From NCBI GenBank assembly GCA_030040475.1, contig JASHTQ010000403.1:1-16343 (forward strand): 16,343 bases of DNA. Direction: 5' to 3'. A program made the translations under genes and the position numbers. Below are positions 6,736-13,841 of this stretch, piece by piece. The stretch's first letter is position 1; each line of letters starts with the position of its first letter. Under the pieces are notes generated by a model, which searched no databases, was not told the origin of the DNA, and was given only the letters and a program-made list of their open reading frames with translations. The DNA comes from Streptosporangiaceae bacterium (GTDB lineage: Bacteria; Actinomycetota; Actinomycetes; Streptosporangiales; Streptosporangiaceae).

Positions 6736-8466
6736 ATGACTGAGAACAGTGGGTTGCGCAGCACGGAGTGGTTCGGGGCGACGGGACGGGGCGGGATGAT
6801 CTACCGGTCCTGGATGCGGAGCCAGGGGTTCACCACCGAGGTGTTCGACGGCAGGCCGGTGATCGGGATCGCGACCACCTGGTCGGAACTGGCGCCGTGC
6901 AACGTCCACCTGCACCGGGTCGCCGAGTCGGTCAAGCGCGGGGTCTGGCAGGCCGGCGGGTTCCCGCTGGAGTTCCCCGCGATGGCGCTCGGCGAGACCC
7001 TGCTGCGGCCCACCGCGATGCTGTACAGGAACCTGCTCGCGATGGAGGCCGAGGAGCTGATCCGCGCCAACCCGCTGGACGGCGTGGTGCTGCTGTCCGG
7101 CTGCGACAAGACCACGCCCGGGCTGCTGATGGCGGCGGCCAGCGTGGACCTGCCCGCCGTGATGGTGACCGGCGGGCCGATGCTCAGCGGCAAGTACCAG
7201 GGCGCCGACGTCGGCTCGGGCACCGCGGTGTGGCGGTTCGAGGAGGACCTGCTCGCAGGGCGGATGACGCAGGCGGAATGCGCGTTCGCTGAGGGCTGCA
7301 TGGCCAGGTCCAACGGGCACTGCATGACGATGGGCACCGCGTCCACGATGGCGTCCATGGCCGAGGCGCTCGGCATGCAGCTGCCCTACTCGGCGACCTG
7401 GCCGGCCGTGGACTCGCGCAGGTACGAAACGGCGCAGCGGGCCGGCCAGGTGATCGTCGACCTGGTCCGGCAGGACCTGCGGCCCTCGGCGATCATGACG
7501 CGGGCCGCGTTCGAGAACGCGATCCGGGTCAATGCGGCGATCGGCGGGTCGACGAACGCGGTCATCCACCTGCTCGCGATCGCCGGCCGGCTGGGCGTGC
7601 CGCTGGCCCTCGACGACTTCGACGCGCTGGCCCGCGACGTGCCGACGCTGGTGAACCTGCAGCCGAGCGGCACGTACCTGATGGAGGACTTCTGCTACGC
7701 AGGCGGCCTGCCCGCGGTGATGCGCGAACTGGCCGATGCCGGGCTGCTGCACCGCGACGCGATCACGGTCACCGGTTCGGGCGTGGGCGAGAACGTGGCG
7801 GCCGCGCAGTGCTGGAACCGCGACGTCATCCGGACGCTTCGCGACCCGTTGCTTCCCGGTGGCAGTGGCACGGCCGTGCTGCGCGGCAACCTCGCCCCGG
7901 ACGGCGCGGTGATCAAGCAGTCGGCCGCGTCGCCGCACCTGCTCAAGCACCGCGGCCGGGCGCTTGTCTTCGACTCCCCCTCGGCCTACTACGAGGTGGC
8001 CGAGGACCCGGAGCTCGACGTGGACGAGAACACCGTGCTCGTGGTGAGGTACTGCGGGCCGCGCGGCTACCCCGGCATGCCCGAGGTCTCCAACGTGGCG
8101 CTGCCGCGCAAGCTGCTGCTGCGCGGCGTCCGCGACATGGTGCGGATCTGTGACGGCAGGATGTCGGGCACCGCCTACGGCACCGTGGTGCTGCACGTCG
8201 CCCCCGAGGCAGCGGCGGGCGGGCCGCTGGCCCTGGTGCGGACCGGCGACTGGATCGCGCTTGACGTCCCGGCCCGGACGCTGACGCTCGAGGTCGAACA
8301 GGACGAACTGGCGCGGCGCCGCGCCGCATGGCAGCCGCAAGCCCCGCACGCGAGCCGCGGCTGGACCCGGCTGTACACCGACCACGTGCTGCAGGCCGAC
8401 TCCGGCGCCGACCTGGACTTCCTCATCGGCGCCAGCGGCCACGAAGTGCCGCGCGACTCGCACTGA
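6736..8466 (+). CDS. IlvD/Edd family dehydratase, pentonate (arabinonate/xylonate)-type (576 aa)
   Basis: [2Fe-2S] sugar-acid dehydratase that removes water from an aldonate to give a 2-keto-3-deoxy acid. Cluster cysteines are C55 (APCNVHLH), C123 (SGCDKTTPG) and C196 (SNGHCMTMG). Metal-site residues E87, D124 and the carbamylated-lysine candidate K125 are present, and the catalytic serine region is CDGRMSGTAYGT (472-483, S477). The N-terminal LRSTEWFG and RSWMRSQGF, the segment GGPMLSGKYQGADVGSGT, and LVNLQPSGTYLMEDFCYAGG (305-324) are characteristic of the L-arabinonate/D-xylonate/galactonate branch rather than of true dihydroxy-acid dehydratases. It should therefore not be named ilvD. ATG 6736 fits the family N-terminus; the GGAGG at 6730-6734 is too close to serve it. 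No sugar-acid aldolase, dehydrogenase or transporter is next to it. It is divergent from the nitrile hydratase operon. Confidence 0.9.
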   Translation: MTENSGLRSTEWFGATGRGGMIYRSWMRSQGFTTEVFDGRPVIGIATTWSELAPCNVHLHRVAESVKRGVWQAGGFPLEFPAMALGETLLRPTAMLYRNLLAMEAEELIRANPLDGVVLLSGCDKTTPGLLMAAASVDLPAVMVTGGPMLSGKYQGADVGSGTAVWRFEEDLLAGRMTQAECAFAEGCMARSNGHCMTMGTASTMASMAEALGMQLPYSATWPAVDSRRYETAQRAGQVIVDLVRQDLRPSAIMTRAAFENAIRVNAAIGGSTNAVIHLLAIAGRLGVPLALDDFDALARDVPTLVNLQPSGTYLMEDFCYAGGLPAVMRELADAGLLHRDAITVTGSGVGENVAAAQCWNRDVIRTLRDPLLPGGSGTAVLRGNLAPDGAVIKQSAASPHLLKHRGRALVFDSPSAYYEVAEDPELDVDENTVLVVRYCGPRGYPGMPEVSNVALPRKLLLRGVRDMVRICDGRMSGTAYGTVVLHVAPEAAAGGPLALVRTGDWIALDVPARTLTLEVEQDELARRRAAWQPQAPHASRGWTRLYTDHVLQADSGADLDFLIGASGHEVPRDSH

Positions 8467-8468
8467 TT

Positions 8469-8497
8469 TTGGCCGGGGGGGGCCGGCACCCTACGCT
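8469..8497 (+). promoter_or_regulatory. Candidate leaderless idi promoter with a G8 spacer tract
   Basis: TTGGCC (8469-8474) and TACGCT (8492-8497) are 17 bp apart. The -10 ends six bases before the GTG start at 8504, so the expected transcription start coincides with the start codon and no ribosome binding site is needed or seen. The spacer contains eight consecutive G residues (8475-8482), part of the symmetric GGCC-G8-CCGG. Confidence 0.45.
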
Positions 8498-8503
8498 TTT
8501 GCG

Positions 8504-9085
8504 GTGACTGCTGAGAGCGTCGTGCTTCTCGATGAGGCCGGGTGCGCCCGTGGTGCCGCGGCAAAGGCGGTGGTGCACCACGAGCAGACGCCGCTGCACC
8601 TGGCGTTCTCCTGCTACCTGTTCAACGGTGCCGGGGAATTCCTGTTGACCAGGCGGGCCGAGGGCAAGCGGACCTGGCCAGGGGTGTGGACCAACACCTG
8701 CTGCGGGCACCCGCTGCCCGGTGAGCCGGTGCGCGACAGCGTGCGGCGGCGGCTCGGCCAGGAACTCGGCATCGGGACCGCCGAGCTCGTGCTTGTCCTG
8801 CCCAGGTTCCGCTACCAGGCGCGGATGGCCAACGGCGTGCTGGAAAACGAGGTCTGCCCGGTCTACGCGGCGTACTCCGATGCGCCGCCCGACCCTGACC
8901 CTGCGGAGGTGGCGGAGACCAGGTGGGTGGACTGGACCTGGTTCTGCACGGCGGTGCGCACCGGGCAGCAGCCCATCTCGCCATGGTGCGCGATGCAGGT
9001 CGCCGAGCTCGCGACGCTGGGCCCGCGCCCGCTCGACTGGGTTCCCGCCGACGCGGCTAACCTGCCCCCGGCCGCGACGCCGTGA
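8504..9085 (+). CDS. idi: Isopentenyl-diphosphate delta-isomerase, type 1 (193 aa)
   Basis: Cytosolic Nudix-fold enzyme that interconverts isopentenyl and dimethylallyl diphosphate, the entry step for isoprenoid chain building. The residue numbers happen to match those of the E. coli enzyme: metal ligands H25, H32, H69, E114 and E116, catalytic cysteine C67 in TNTCCGHP (63-70), and W161 in SPWCAMQ. The REAxRR-type Nudix helix is represented by VRDSVRRRLGQELGI (76-90). Length is normal. The GTG start at 8504 is supported by the correct register of H25 and by a -10 hexamer directly in front. It stands alone: no mevalonate or carotenoid genes are in the window. It converges on the tetR gene with 46 bp between stop codons. 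Confidence 0.96.
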   Translation: MTAESVVLLDEAGCARGAAAKAVVHHEQTPLHLAFSCYLFNGAGEFLLTRRAEGKRTWPGVWTNTCCGHPLPGEPVRDSVRRRLGQELGIGTAELVLVLPRFRYQARMANGVLENEVCPVYAAYSDAPPDPDPAEVAETRWVDWTWFCTAVRTGQQPISPWCAMQVAELATLGPRPLDWVPADAANLPPAATP

Positions 9086-9087
9086 GA

Positions 9088-9176
9088 TTATCCACAGGAT
9101 CCCGAGGCGGTTTCCCCAGCTTCGCGCGGCGCTATCCCCACCCTGTCCACAAGGCTGTGCATTGCTTTGTGGATAA
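9088..9176. repeat. Cluster of DnaA-box-like nonamers
   Basis: Perfect TTATCCACA lies at 9088-9096 on the plus strand and again, on the minus strand, at 9168-9176 (read as TGTGGATAA). Between them are CTGTCCACA (9143-9151), one base from the actinobacterial box TTGTCCACA, and the weaker matches CTATCCCCA (9132-9140) and, on the minus strand, CAATGCACA (9156-9164). Five related sites in 89 bp, in a genome of about 70% GC, are very unlikely by chance. The cluster spans the idi/tetR convergent junction and enters the 3' end of tetR. TCCACAA (9146-9152) and TTGTGGA (9167-9173) could also form a 7-bp RNA hairpin with a 14-base loop, but no T-run follows. Confidence 0.6.
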
Positions 9177-9827
9177 CTCCGGGACCGTGTCCTGTGCCAG
9201 CGGGGCCAGGCCCCTGGCCAGCAGTTCCAGCACGTCGTCGAGCACGTCCTCCGGAACCATGCCGCCTGCCGTCCAGTCGGCCCAGCGCATGCCGACGAAG
9301 TTGCCGATGCCCGTGTAGGCGTAGGCGATGACCTCGGGGTCGTAGCGCGCGTCGATGTCGCGGTCAAGCTGGGCGGTACGCACGCCGCGGGCGTAACCAC
9401 GGGCCAGGTGCTCCCAGTACTCGCGGAACAGGCCCTTGTCGACGAATTCCGACTCGCGCACGATGCGGTCCATCCAGGGACGCCGGGAGAGCATCTCGAA
9501 GTACGCGCGGAAGGACGCGCGTTCCCTGGCCCGCTGACCGCCGCCGGCGTGCTCCAGGGCCGCCTTTATGGCGCCCCTCAGGTCGGTGTTGATCGCCCGG
9601 ACCACGGCGGTGAAGATCTCCGCCTTGGACCCGTAGTACGAGTAGAAGCTGCCGGTGGCCATCCCGGCCCTGGCGCAGATGTCCGCGACCGTGGTCCGGT
9701 GGTAGCTGCGCTCGCCGAACAGCTCCTCCGCCGCGGCCAGCAGGCGTTCGCTGGCCTCGCCGGGCAGGTCGGCCCTCCCGCCTCGCAGCGGGAGGGCCGA
9801 CGCGGCCTTACGGTGAGGGGACGCCAC
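9132..9827 (-). CDS. TetR/AcrR family transcriptional regulator (231 aa)
   Basis: The N-terminal TetR helix-turn-helix domain (about 24-72) reads ERLLAAAEELFGERSYHRTT, then VADICARAGMATGSFYSYYGSKAEIF (47-72). The C-terminal ligand domain (about 85-215) contains FRAYFEMLSRRPWMDRIVRE and a conserved-looking IAYAYTGIGNFVGMRWADW stretch (168-186). It is the last gene of the livGFHM-binding-protein operon. GTG 9827 is preferred over the in-frame ATG at 9872 because it gives a normal TetR N-terminus and overlaps the binding-protein gene by only 20 bp. The regulator probably controls the operon in response to the transported compound or a derivative. The final residues (about 216-231, ending in TALWTGWG) are encoded by the DnaA-box-like cluster and look like a non-conserved tail. 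Confidence 0.9.
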   Translation of the reverse strand: MASPHRKAASALPLRGGRADLPGEASERLLAAAEELFGERSYHRTTVADICARAGMATGSFYSYYGSKAEIFTAVVRAINTDLRGAIKAALEHAGGGQRARERASFRAYFEMLSRRPWMDRIVRESEFVDKGLFREYWEHLARGYARGVRTAQLDRDIDARYDPEVIAYAYTGIGNFVGMRWADWTAGGMVPEDVLDDVLELLARGLAPLAQDTVPELSTKQCTALWTGWG

Positions 9828-11169
9828 TCGCCGGCGCCTGCTGCTCGGTTCCGGTGTAATCGGTAATCGCACCCGTAGCGGTCGCGTCCGTGACGAGCAC
9901 CGGACCTTGCTCGACGATCACGCCGTTCTGGATGACGCCGATGCGAGCGCCCGTGACGCCGTCGTGATCGCTGGCGCTATAGGCGAACGGGGCGAGCATG
10001 GGACCTTGCGGGAGCCCACCGTTGATCGCGTTCACCAGGTCGGCCCTCGTCGGGTTCCGGCCGGCCTTGAGCATGGCCTCGACGAACGTGTAGGCGACCG
10101 CCATTCCGTAGAAGAAGTTGCCGTCCAGCGGCTCCTTGGCGTCGTACTGGTTGTGGACCTGGAGGAACAGGTTGTACCAGCTGTCACTGGAGTTGAGCTC
10201 CGGCAGGTACCCGTCGGTGATGATGCCCTGGGTGAGCTGGTTGCCGTTGACCTTCGCGCCCGCCTGCTTGGCGAACGACTCAAGCAGCCCGGACAGGGTG
10301 ATCGGGTCCGAGCCGACGTCGCTGACCACGAGCTGCGGGTTGAAGCCGACCTTCAGGCTGTTCAGCTTGAGCAGCGCGGTGAACGCCGGGATGGAGAACG
10401 AGACCACGACCTGGGCGCCGGAGGCACGCAGCGCGGCGACCTGCGGGGCGATGTTGACGTTGGTGTCGACGTAGCTCTCCTTGGCGACCACCATCGAGGC
10501 CGGGATCTCGTCCTCGAGGCCCTTCACGCCGTCCATGCCGAACTCGTCGTCCTGGTAGAAGTAGGCGATCTTCTTGCCCTTGAAGTGCTGCGCCACGTAC
10601 TGACCGAGGATCTTGCCCTCGCGTATGTAGTCGAGCTGCCAGCCGAACGTCTCGGGGTACTGCGTCGGGTTGTCCCAGCAGTCGCACCCGGAGGCGACGA
10701 ACACGTCGGGCACCTTCTCGGAGTTCAGGAAGCTGACCACGGCCAGGTGGGTCGGGGTGCCCAGGCCGTTGAATATCGCGTACACGTTGTCCTGCAAGAC
10801 GAGCTGGCGGACCACCGACGCCGTCGTGGTCGGGTCATAGGCGTCGTTGAGGTACTTGTAGACGATCTTGCGCCCGTAGACGCCGCCGTGCGCGTTGACC
10901 CAGTCGAAATAGGCGGTTGACGCCGGGGCGATCTCGTCGTAGCCGGGCGCGGCGGGCCCGGTGAGCGGCTGGTGGCTGCCGATGAGGATCGTGGTCGGGG
11001 TGATGCCGGGCGCGGAGGCGGTCAGCGGCGCGGTCGAACTGGCGGTGCTCGTGCCCGAGGCCGAGGTCGTGCCCGAGCTCGAGCTGGACGAGCACGCCGC
11101 GAGGGTGAACGCGGCCGCCGTGGCGACGGCCACCGCGGCCGTCAGACGGAATCTATGGGGTCTACTCAT
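9808..11169 (-). CDS. Branched-chain-amino-acid-type ABC substrate-binding lipoprotein (453 aa)
   Basis: Extracellular receptor of the HAAT-type importer encoded upstream. A lipoprotein signal peptide is clear: Arg-containing n-region, hydrophobic 10-24, lipobox LAAC with C26 as the lipidated cysteine. A Ser/Thr/Gly-rich tether (27-53) precedes a Peripla_BP_6 (type I periplasmic-binding) domain that begins with ITPTTILIGSHQPLTGPAAPGYDEI. Later segments typical of the family are YFDWVNAHGGVYGRKIVYKYLNDAYDP, KIAYFYQDDEFGMDGVKGLED, and the C-terminal FFYGMAVAYTFVEAMLKAGRNPTRADLVNAI. The ligand cannot be assigned; members of this branch bind amino acids, urea, or aromatic and short organic acids. 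The ATG at 11169 overlaps the livM stop codon (ATGA), with GGAAGG as ribosome binding site inside livM. The gene order, with the receptor near the 3' end, is common in actinobacteria. Confidence 0.93.
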   Translation of the reverse strand: MSRPHRFRLTAAVAVATAAAFTLAACSSSSSSGTTSASGTSTASSTAPLTASAPGITPTTILIGSHQPLTGPAAPGYDEIAPASTAYFDWVNAHGGVYGRKIVYKYLNDAYDPTTTASVVRQLVLQDNVYAIFNGLGTPTHLAVVSFLNSEKVPDVFVASGCDCWDNPTQYPETFGWQLDYIREGKILGQYVAQHFKGKKIAYFYQDDEFGMDGVKGLEDEIPASMVVAKESYVDTNVNIAPQVAALRASGAQVVVSFSIPAFTALLKLNSLKVGFNPQLVVSDVGSDPITLSGLLESFAKQAGAKVNGNQLTQGIITDGYLPELNSSDSWYNLFLQVHNQYDAKEPLDGNFFYGMAVAYTFVEAMLKAGRNPTRADLVNAINGGLPQGPMLAPFAYSASDHDGVTGARIGVIQNGVIVEQGPVLVTDATATGAITDYTGTEQQAPASGVPSP

Positions 11170-12218
11170 GAACTACCTTCCTTTTCAGAGTGTTCCGGGG
11201 TAGCAACGGGTTCGCGTTCCCGGCCCAGCGGGCCGGCGAACAGGGCCACGAGCCGCCTCAGCCCGCCCTGGATCCCCTGCGGGAAGGCGAGCATGACGAG
11301 GATGAGGACCACGCCATAGGCGGCGATGGGGATGTTCGATCCGACCGAGCTCGACAGGCCGTGGCTGGTGGCCACGTCGGTGGCGTAGGTCGGCACCAGG
11401 ATGATCAGCAGGCTTCCCCACAGTGCGCCCGGCAGGCTGCCGAGGCCGCCGATCACGGCCGCGGTCAGCAGCGCGATCGACACGGTGAGCGTGAAGTCCC
11501 CCGGGCCGACCTGCGCGGCTATCACGGCGAGCAGCGAGCCGGCCACCCCGGCGCAGGTCGCGCTCACCACGAAGGCGCGGATGCGGGCCAGGGCCACGTT
11601 GATCCCGTCCAGCGCCGCCGCCACGTCGTCGTCCCGCACCGCTCGCCAGTTGCGCCCGATCCTGCTGAAGCACAGGTTCGCCAGCAGCAGCAGGGTGACA
11701 AGCGCGACCGCGGTGGCGACCCACGCCAGCCACCTGGTCAGGGGAAAGTTGGCGCCGAGGAAGGAGGGCACGGTGAAGACGACGTCCAGGCCCTGGTCGC
11801 CGCCGAATGTGGCCGGGTAGGCGTAAGCGACCGCCGGCAGCGCGACGCCGAGCATCAGCGTCGCGCCTGCCAGGTAGGGACCGCGCAGCCGCGCCGCGGC
11901 GACGCCGACCACCCCTCCCGCGACGGCGGTGACCGCTGCGGATATCACGAGCGCGACGATGAACGGCCAGTTGAGGTGCATGAGGATGAGCGCCGTCGTG
12001 TAGCCGCCAACCGCCATGAACGCCCCGTGGCCGAGCGAGATCTGGCCGGAAAGACCGGTCAGCACGGTGAGCCCGGCGACCGCAGTCACCTCGTCGCAGA
12101 TCTCGGCGATCTGGTACTGGCGGAACATGCCCAGCTTGACGGAAAGGAACGCGACGATCGCGGCCGCCACGATCACGACGGCGAGCCTGCGCGGCAGCGA
12201 GGACACGAACACGATCAC
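11166..12218 (-). CDS. livM: Branched-chain-amino-acid-type ABC permease LivM (350 aa)
   Basis: One of two membrane subunits of the HAAT importer. The protein is strongly hydrophobic with about eight to nine predicted helices. It carries the LivM hallmark TVLTGLSGQISLGHGAFMAVGGYTT near 51-75, where GQISLGHGAF is almost invariant. The cytoplasmic coupling-helix region is NWRAVRDDDVAAALDGIN, and a late IGGLGSLPGALWGS motif is present. The start is GTG 12218, overlapping the livH stop codon by 4 bases (GTGA). The C-terminal tail after residue 325 is charged and non-conserved, and its codons hold the ribosome binding site of the next gene. Confidence 0.95.
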   Translation of the reverse strand: MIVFVSSLPRRLAVVIVAAAIVAFLSVKLGMFRQYQIAEICDEVTAVAGLTVLTGLSGQISLGHGAFMAVGGYTTALILMHLNWPFIVALVISAAVTAVAGGVVGVAAARLRGPYLAGATLMLGVALPAVAYAYPATFGGDQGLDVVFTVPSFLGANFPLTRWLAWVATAVALVTLLLLANLCFSRIGRNWRAVRDDDVAAALDGINVALARIRAFVVSATCAGVAGSLLAVIAAQVGPGDFTLTVSIALLTAAVIGGLGSLPGALWGSLLIILVPTYATDVATSHGLSSSVGSNIPIAAYGVVLILVMLAFPQGIQGGLRRLVALFAGPLGREREPVATPEHSEKEGSS

Positions 12219-13102
12219 ACCCGCCGCAGCCGCGCGCCGGCGAACAGCCCGTCGGGCCTGATCATCAGGACCACGACCAGGATGCCGAGGGCGACGAGCG
12301 CGGTCAGGTCGGGGCCCTGCGAGCCCAGGTAGCCGCCGACGTAGCTCAGCGCGATGCCCAGCAGCAGCCCGCCGACCACCGCTCCGGTCGGGCTGTCAAG
12401 ACCGCCGATCACCGCCGCGGTAAAGCCGTACACGAAGATCGTGTCCATGCTGTTCGGGTAAAGGAACGTGTTGGGCGAGACCAGCACGCCGGCCAGCGCG
12501 CCGAGCAGGCCCGCCAGCGCCCAGCCGAGGGTGAGCACCCGGGCTACCCGGATGCCCGACAGCCTGGCGATCGTGGGATTGAACGCCGTGGCGCGCAGCC
12601 GCAGCCCGACGGCGGTGTACCTGAACGCCGCGGCGAACGCCAGCGTGGTCACCAGCACCGCGGCCGCGACGAACACGTCGAAGCGCGACACGCCGATCGG
12701 CGTGTGCCCGACCCGCAGCCCGATGATGGAGAACGCCGGGGGGAACGACCGGTACTGCCCGCCGTAGAAGATGCCCGCCAGGCCCTCGAGCAGGATGAGC
12801 AGCCCGATCGTCACGATCACCGCGTTGAGCGGCGGCTTGCCCGTGGTCAGCCGGACGACGCCGCGCTCGCAGATCGCGCCGAGGACGACGCCGGCCGCCA
12901 GCGCGACGACGAACCCGGCCCAGTAGGAGCCCGTCTTGTAGATGACCTCGATCGCCACGTACGTGGTGAACATCGCCATCCCGCCCTGCGCGTAGTTCAG
13001 CAGCCTGGTGCCCCGCCAGATCAGCACGAGCGACAGCGCAATCGCGGCATAGACCATCCCGAAGACGGCACCGCTGAGGGTGAACTGAAGGAATTCGACC
13101 AC
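12215..13102 (-). CDS. livH: Branched-chain-amino-acid-type ABC permease LivH (295 aa)
   Basis: Partner membrane subunit of LivM. The early motif LNYAQGGMAMFTTYVA (35-50) is the LivH counterpart of the usual NFAHGxFMMxGAY. The coupling segment GLRLRATAFNPTIARLSGIRV and the late AAVIGGLDSPTGAVVGGLLLG are also typical. Length and roughly eight hydrophobic segments match the family. The start is GTG 13102, 19 bp after the livF stop codon, the only real gap inside the operon. It ends with a 4-base overlap into livM, so LivH and LivM should be made in equal amounts. Confidence 0.95.
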   Translation of the reverse strand: MVEFLQFTLSGAVFGMVYAAIALSLVLIWRGTRLLNYAQGGMAMFTTYVAIEVIYKTGSYWAGFVVALAAGVVLGAICERGVVRLTTGKPPLNAVIVTIGLLILLEGLAGIFYGGQYRSFPPAFSIIGLRVGHTPIGVSRFDVFVAAAVLVTTLAFAAAFRYTAVGLRLRATAFNPTIARLSGIRVARVLTLGWALAGLLGALAGVLVSPNTFLYPNSMDTIFVYGFTAAVIGGLDSPTGAVVGGLLLGIALSYVGGYLGSQGPDLTALVALGILVVVLMIRPDGLFAGARLRRV

Positions 13103-13121
13103 TGGCGCTCCCGTATCGCGG

Positions 13122-13841
13122 CTAGAACCCGAGGTAGTGATGGCGTAGCGCGACGTCGGCGGCGAGCGTCGGGGCGTCCGCCGCGGCGACGACCCGGCCG
13201 AGGTTGAGCACGAGACCGTGGTCGGCGACCGCGAGCGCGCTGCGCGCGTTCTGCTCGACCAGCACGATGGTCAGGCCGTGCTCCCGGCTGAGCCTGACCA
13301 CCAGGTCCATGACCTGCGCCATCACCCTGGGCGCCAGGCCAAGCGAGGGCTCGTCGAGGAGCAGGACCCGCGGCCTGGCCAGCAGGGCACGGGCGATGAC
13401 AAGCATCTGCCGCTCGCCGCCTGACAGCGTGGACGCCAGTTTGCGACGGCGCTCGGCCAGCGGCCTGAAGCGCTCGAAGGCCTCGTCGAGCGCGGCGGCG
13501 CGCTCGGCCCGGTTGGAGTGGCGGCTCATCATGCCGATGCGGAGGTTCTCCTCCACGGTGAGCTCGGCGATCACGCCCTGGCCCTCAGGCACGTGCGCGA
13601 CGCCAGCCCTGACCATCTGCTCGGGGCTGCGGCCCGCCATGTCGGCGCCGTCGAGCAGGACCCGGCCGCGGCGCGGCTTGATCATGCCGCTGATCGCGCG
13701 CAGCAGCGTGGTCTTGCCCGCACCGTTCGCGCCGAGCACCGCCGTGATGGCGCCGGCCTCGGCCGCCACGTCGACGTCGTCCAGCGCGATGACCTCGCCG
13801 TACCCGGCCACCAGCCCGTCGACTACGAGCGCGTCACTCAT
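13122..13841 (-). CDS. livF: Branched-chain-amino-acid-type ABC ATPase LivF (239 aa)
   Basis: Second ATP-binding subunit of the HAAT importer. Motifs: Walker A GANGAGKTT (37-45), the LivF-type Q-loop HVPEGQGVIAELTVEENL (83-100), signature LSGGERQ (139-145), Walker B VLLLDE (159-164) followed by PSLGLAP, and IVLVEQN (192-198), where LivF proteins normally have glutamine in place of the H-loop histidine. Everything is as expected for an active LivF. ATG 13841 lies within the last codons of livG (8-bp overlap), indicating translational coupling. Confidence 0.96.
   Translation of the reverse strand: MSDALVVDGLVAGYGEVIALDDVDVAAEAGAITAVLGANGAGKTTLLRAISGMIKPRRGRVLLDGADMAGRSPEQMVRAGVAHVPEGQGVIAELTVEENLRIGMMSRHSNRAERAAALDEAFERFRPLAERRRKLASTLSGGERQMLVIARALLARPRVLLLDEPSLGLAPRVMAQVMDLVVRLSREHGLTIVLVEQNARSALAVADHGLVLNLGRVVAAADAPTLAADVALRHHYLGF

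Noticed and set aside
6649..8463. A long minus-strand open frame opposite the dehydratase
   Set aside because: The composition is shadow-like (His/Arg/Gly/Val rich, no motifs), while the plus strand encodes a complete IlvD/Edd protein with all cluster cysteines.
6736..8466. Dihydroxy-acid dehydratase (ilvD) of branched-chain amino acid synthesis
   Set aside because: The N-terminal RSTEWFG and the GTYLMEDF region fit the sugar-acid dehydratase branch, and no ilv genes are near.
9146..9173. Rho-independent bidirectional terminator between idi and tetR
   Set aside because: A 7-bp stem with a 14-base loop exists, but no T-run follows on either strand, and the stem lies inside the tetR coding frame. 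It is kept only as an alternative explanation for part of the symmetry.
9085..9185. Chromosomal or plasmid replication origin
   Set aside because: Only a handful of boxes, no adjacent dnaA/dnaN/rep gene, no AT-rich unwinding stretch and no iteron series.
9827..9872. The longer TetR start at ATG 9872
   Set aside because: It would add 15 non-conserved residues and enlarge the overlap with the binding-protein gene to more than 60 bp. GTG 9827 gives a family-like N-terminus.
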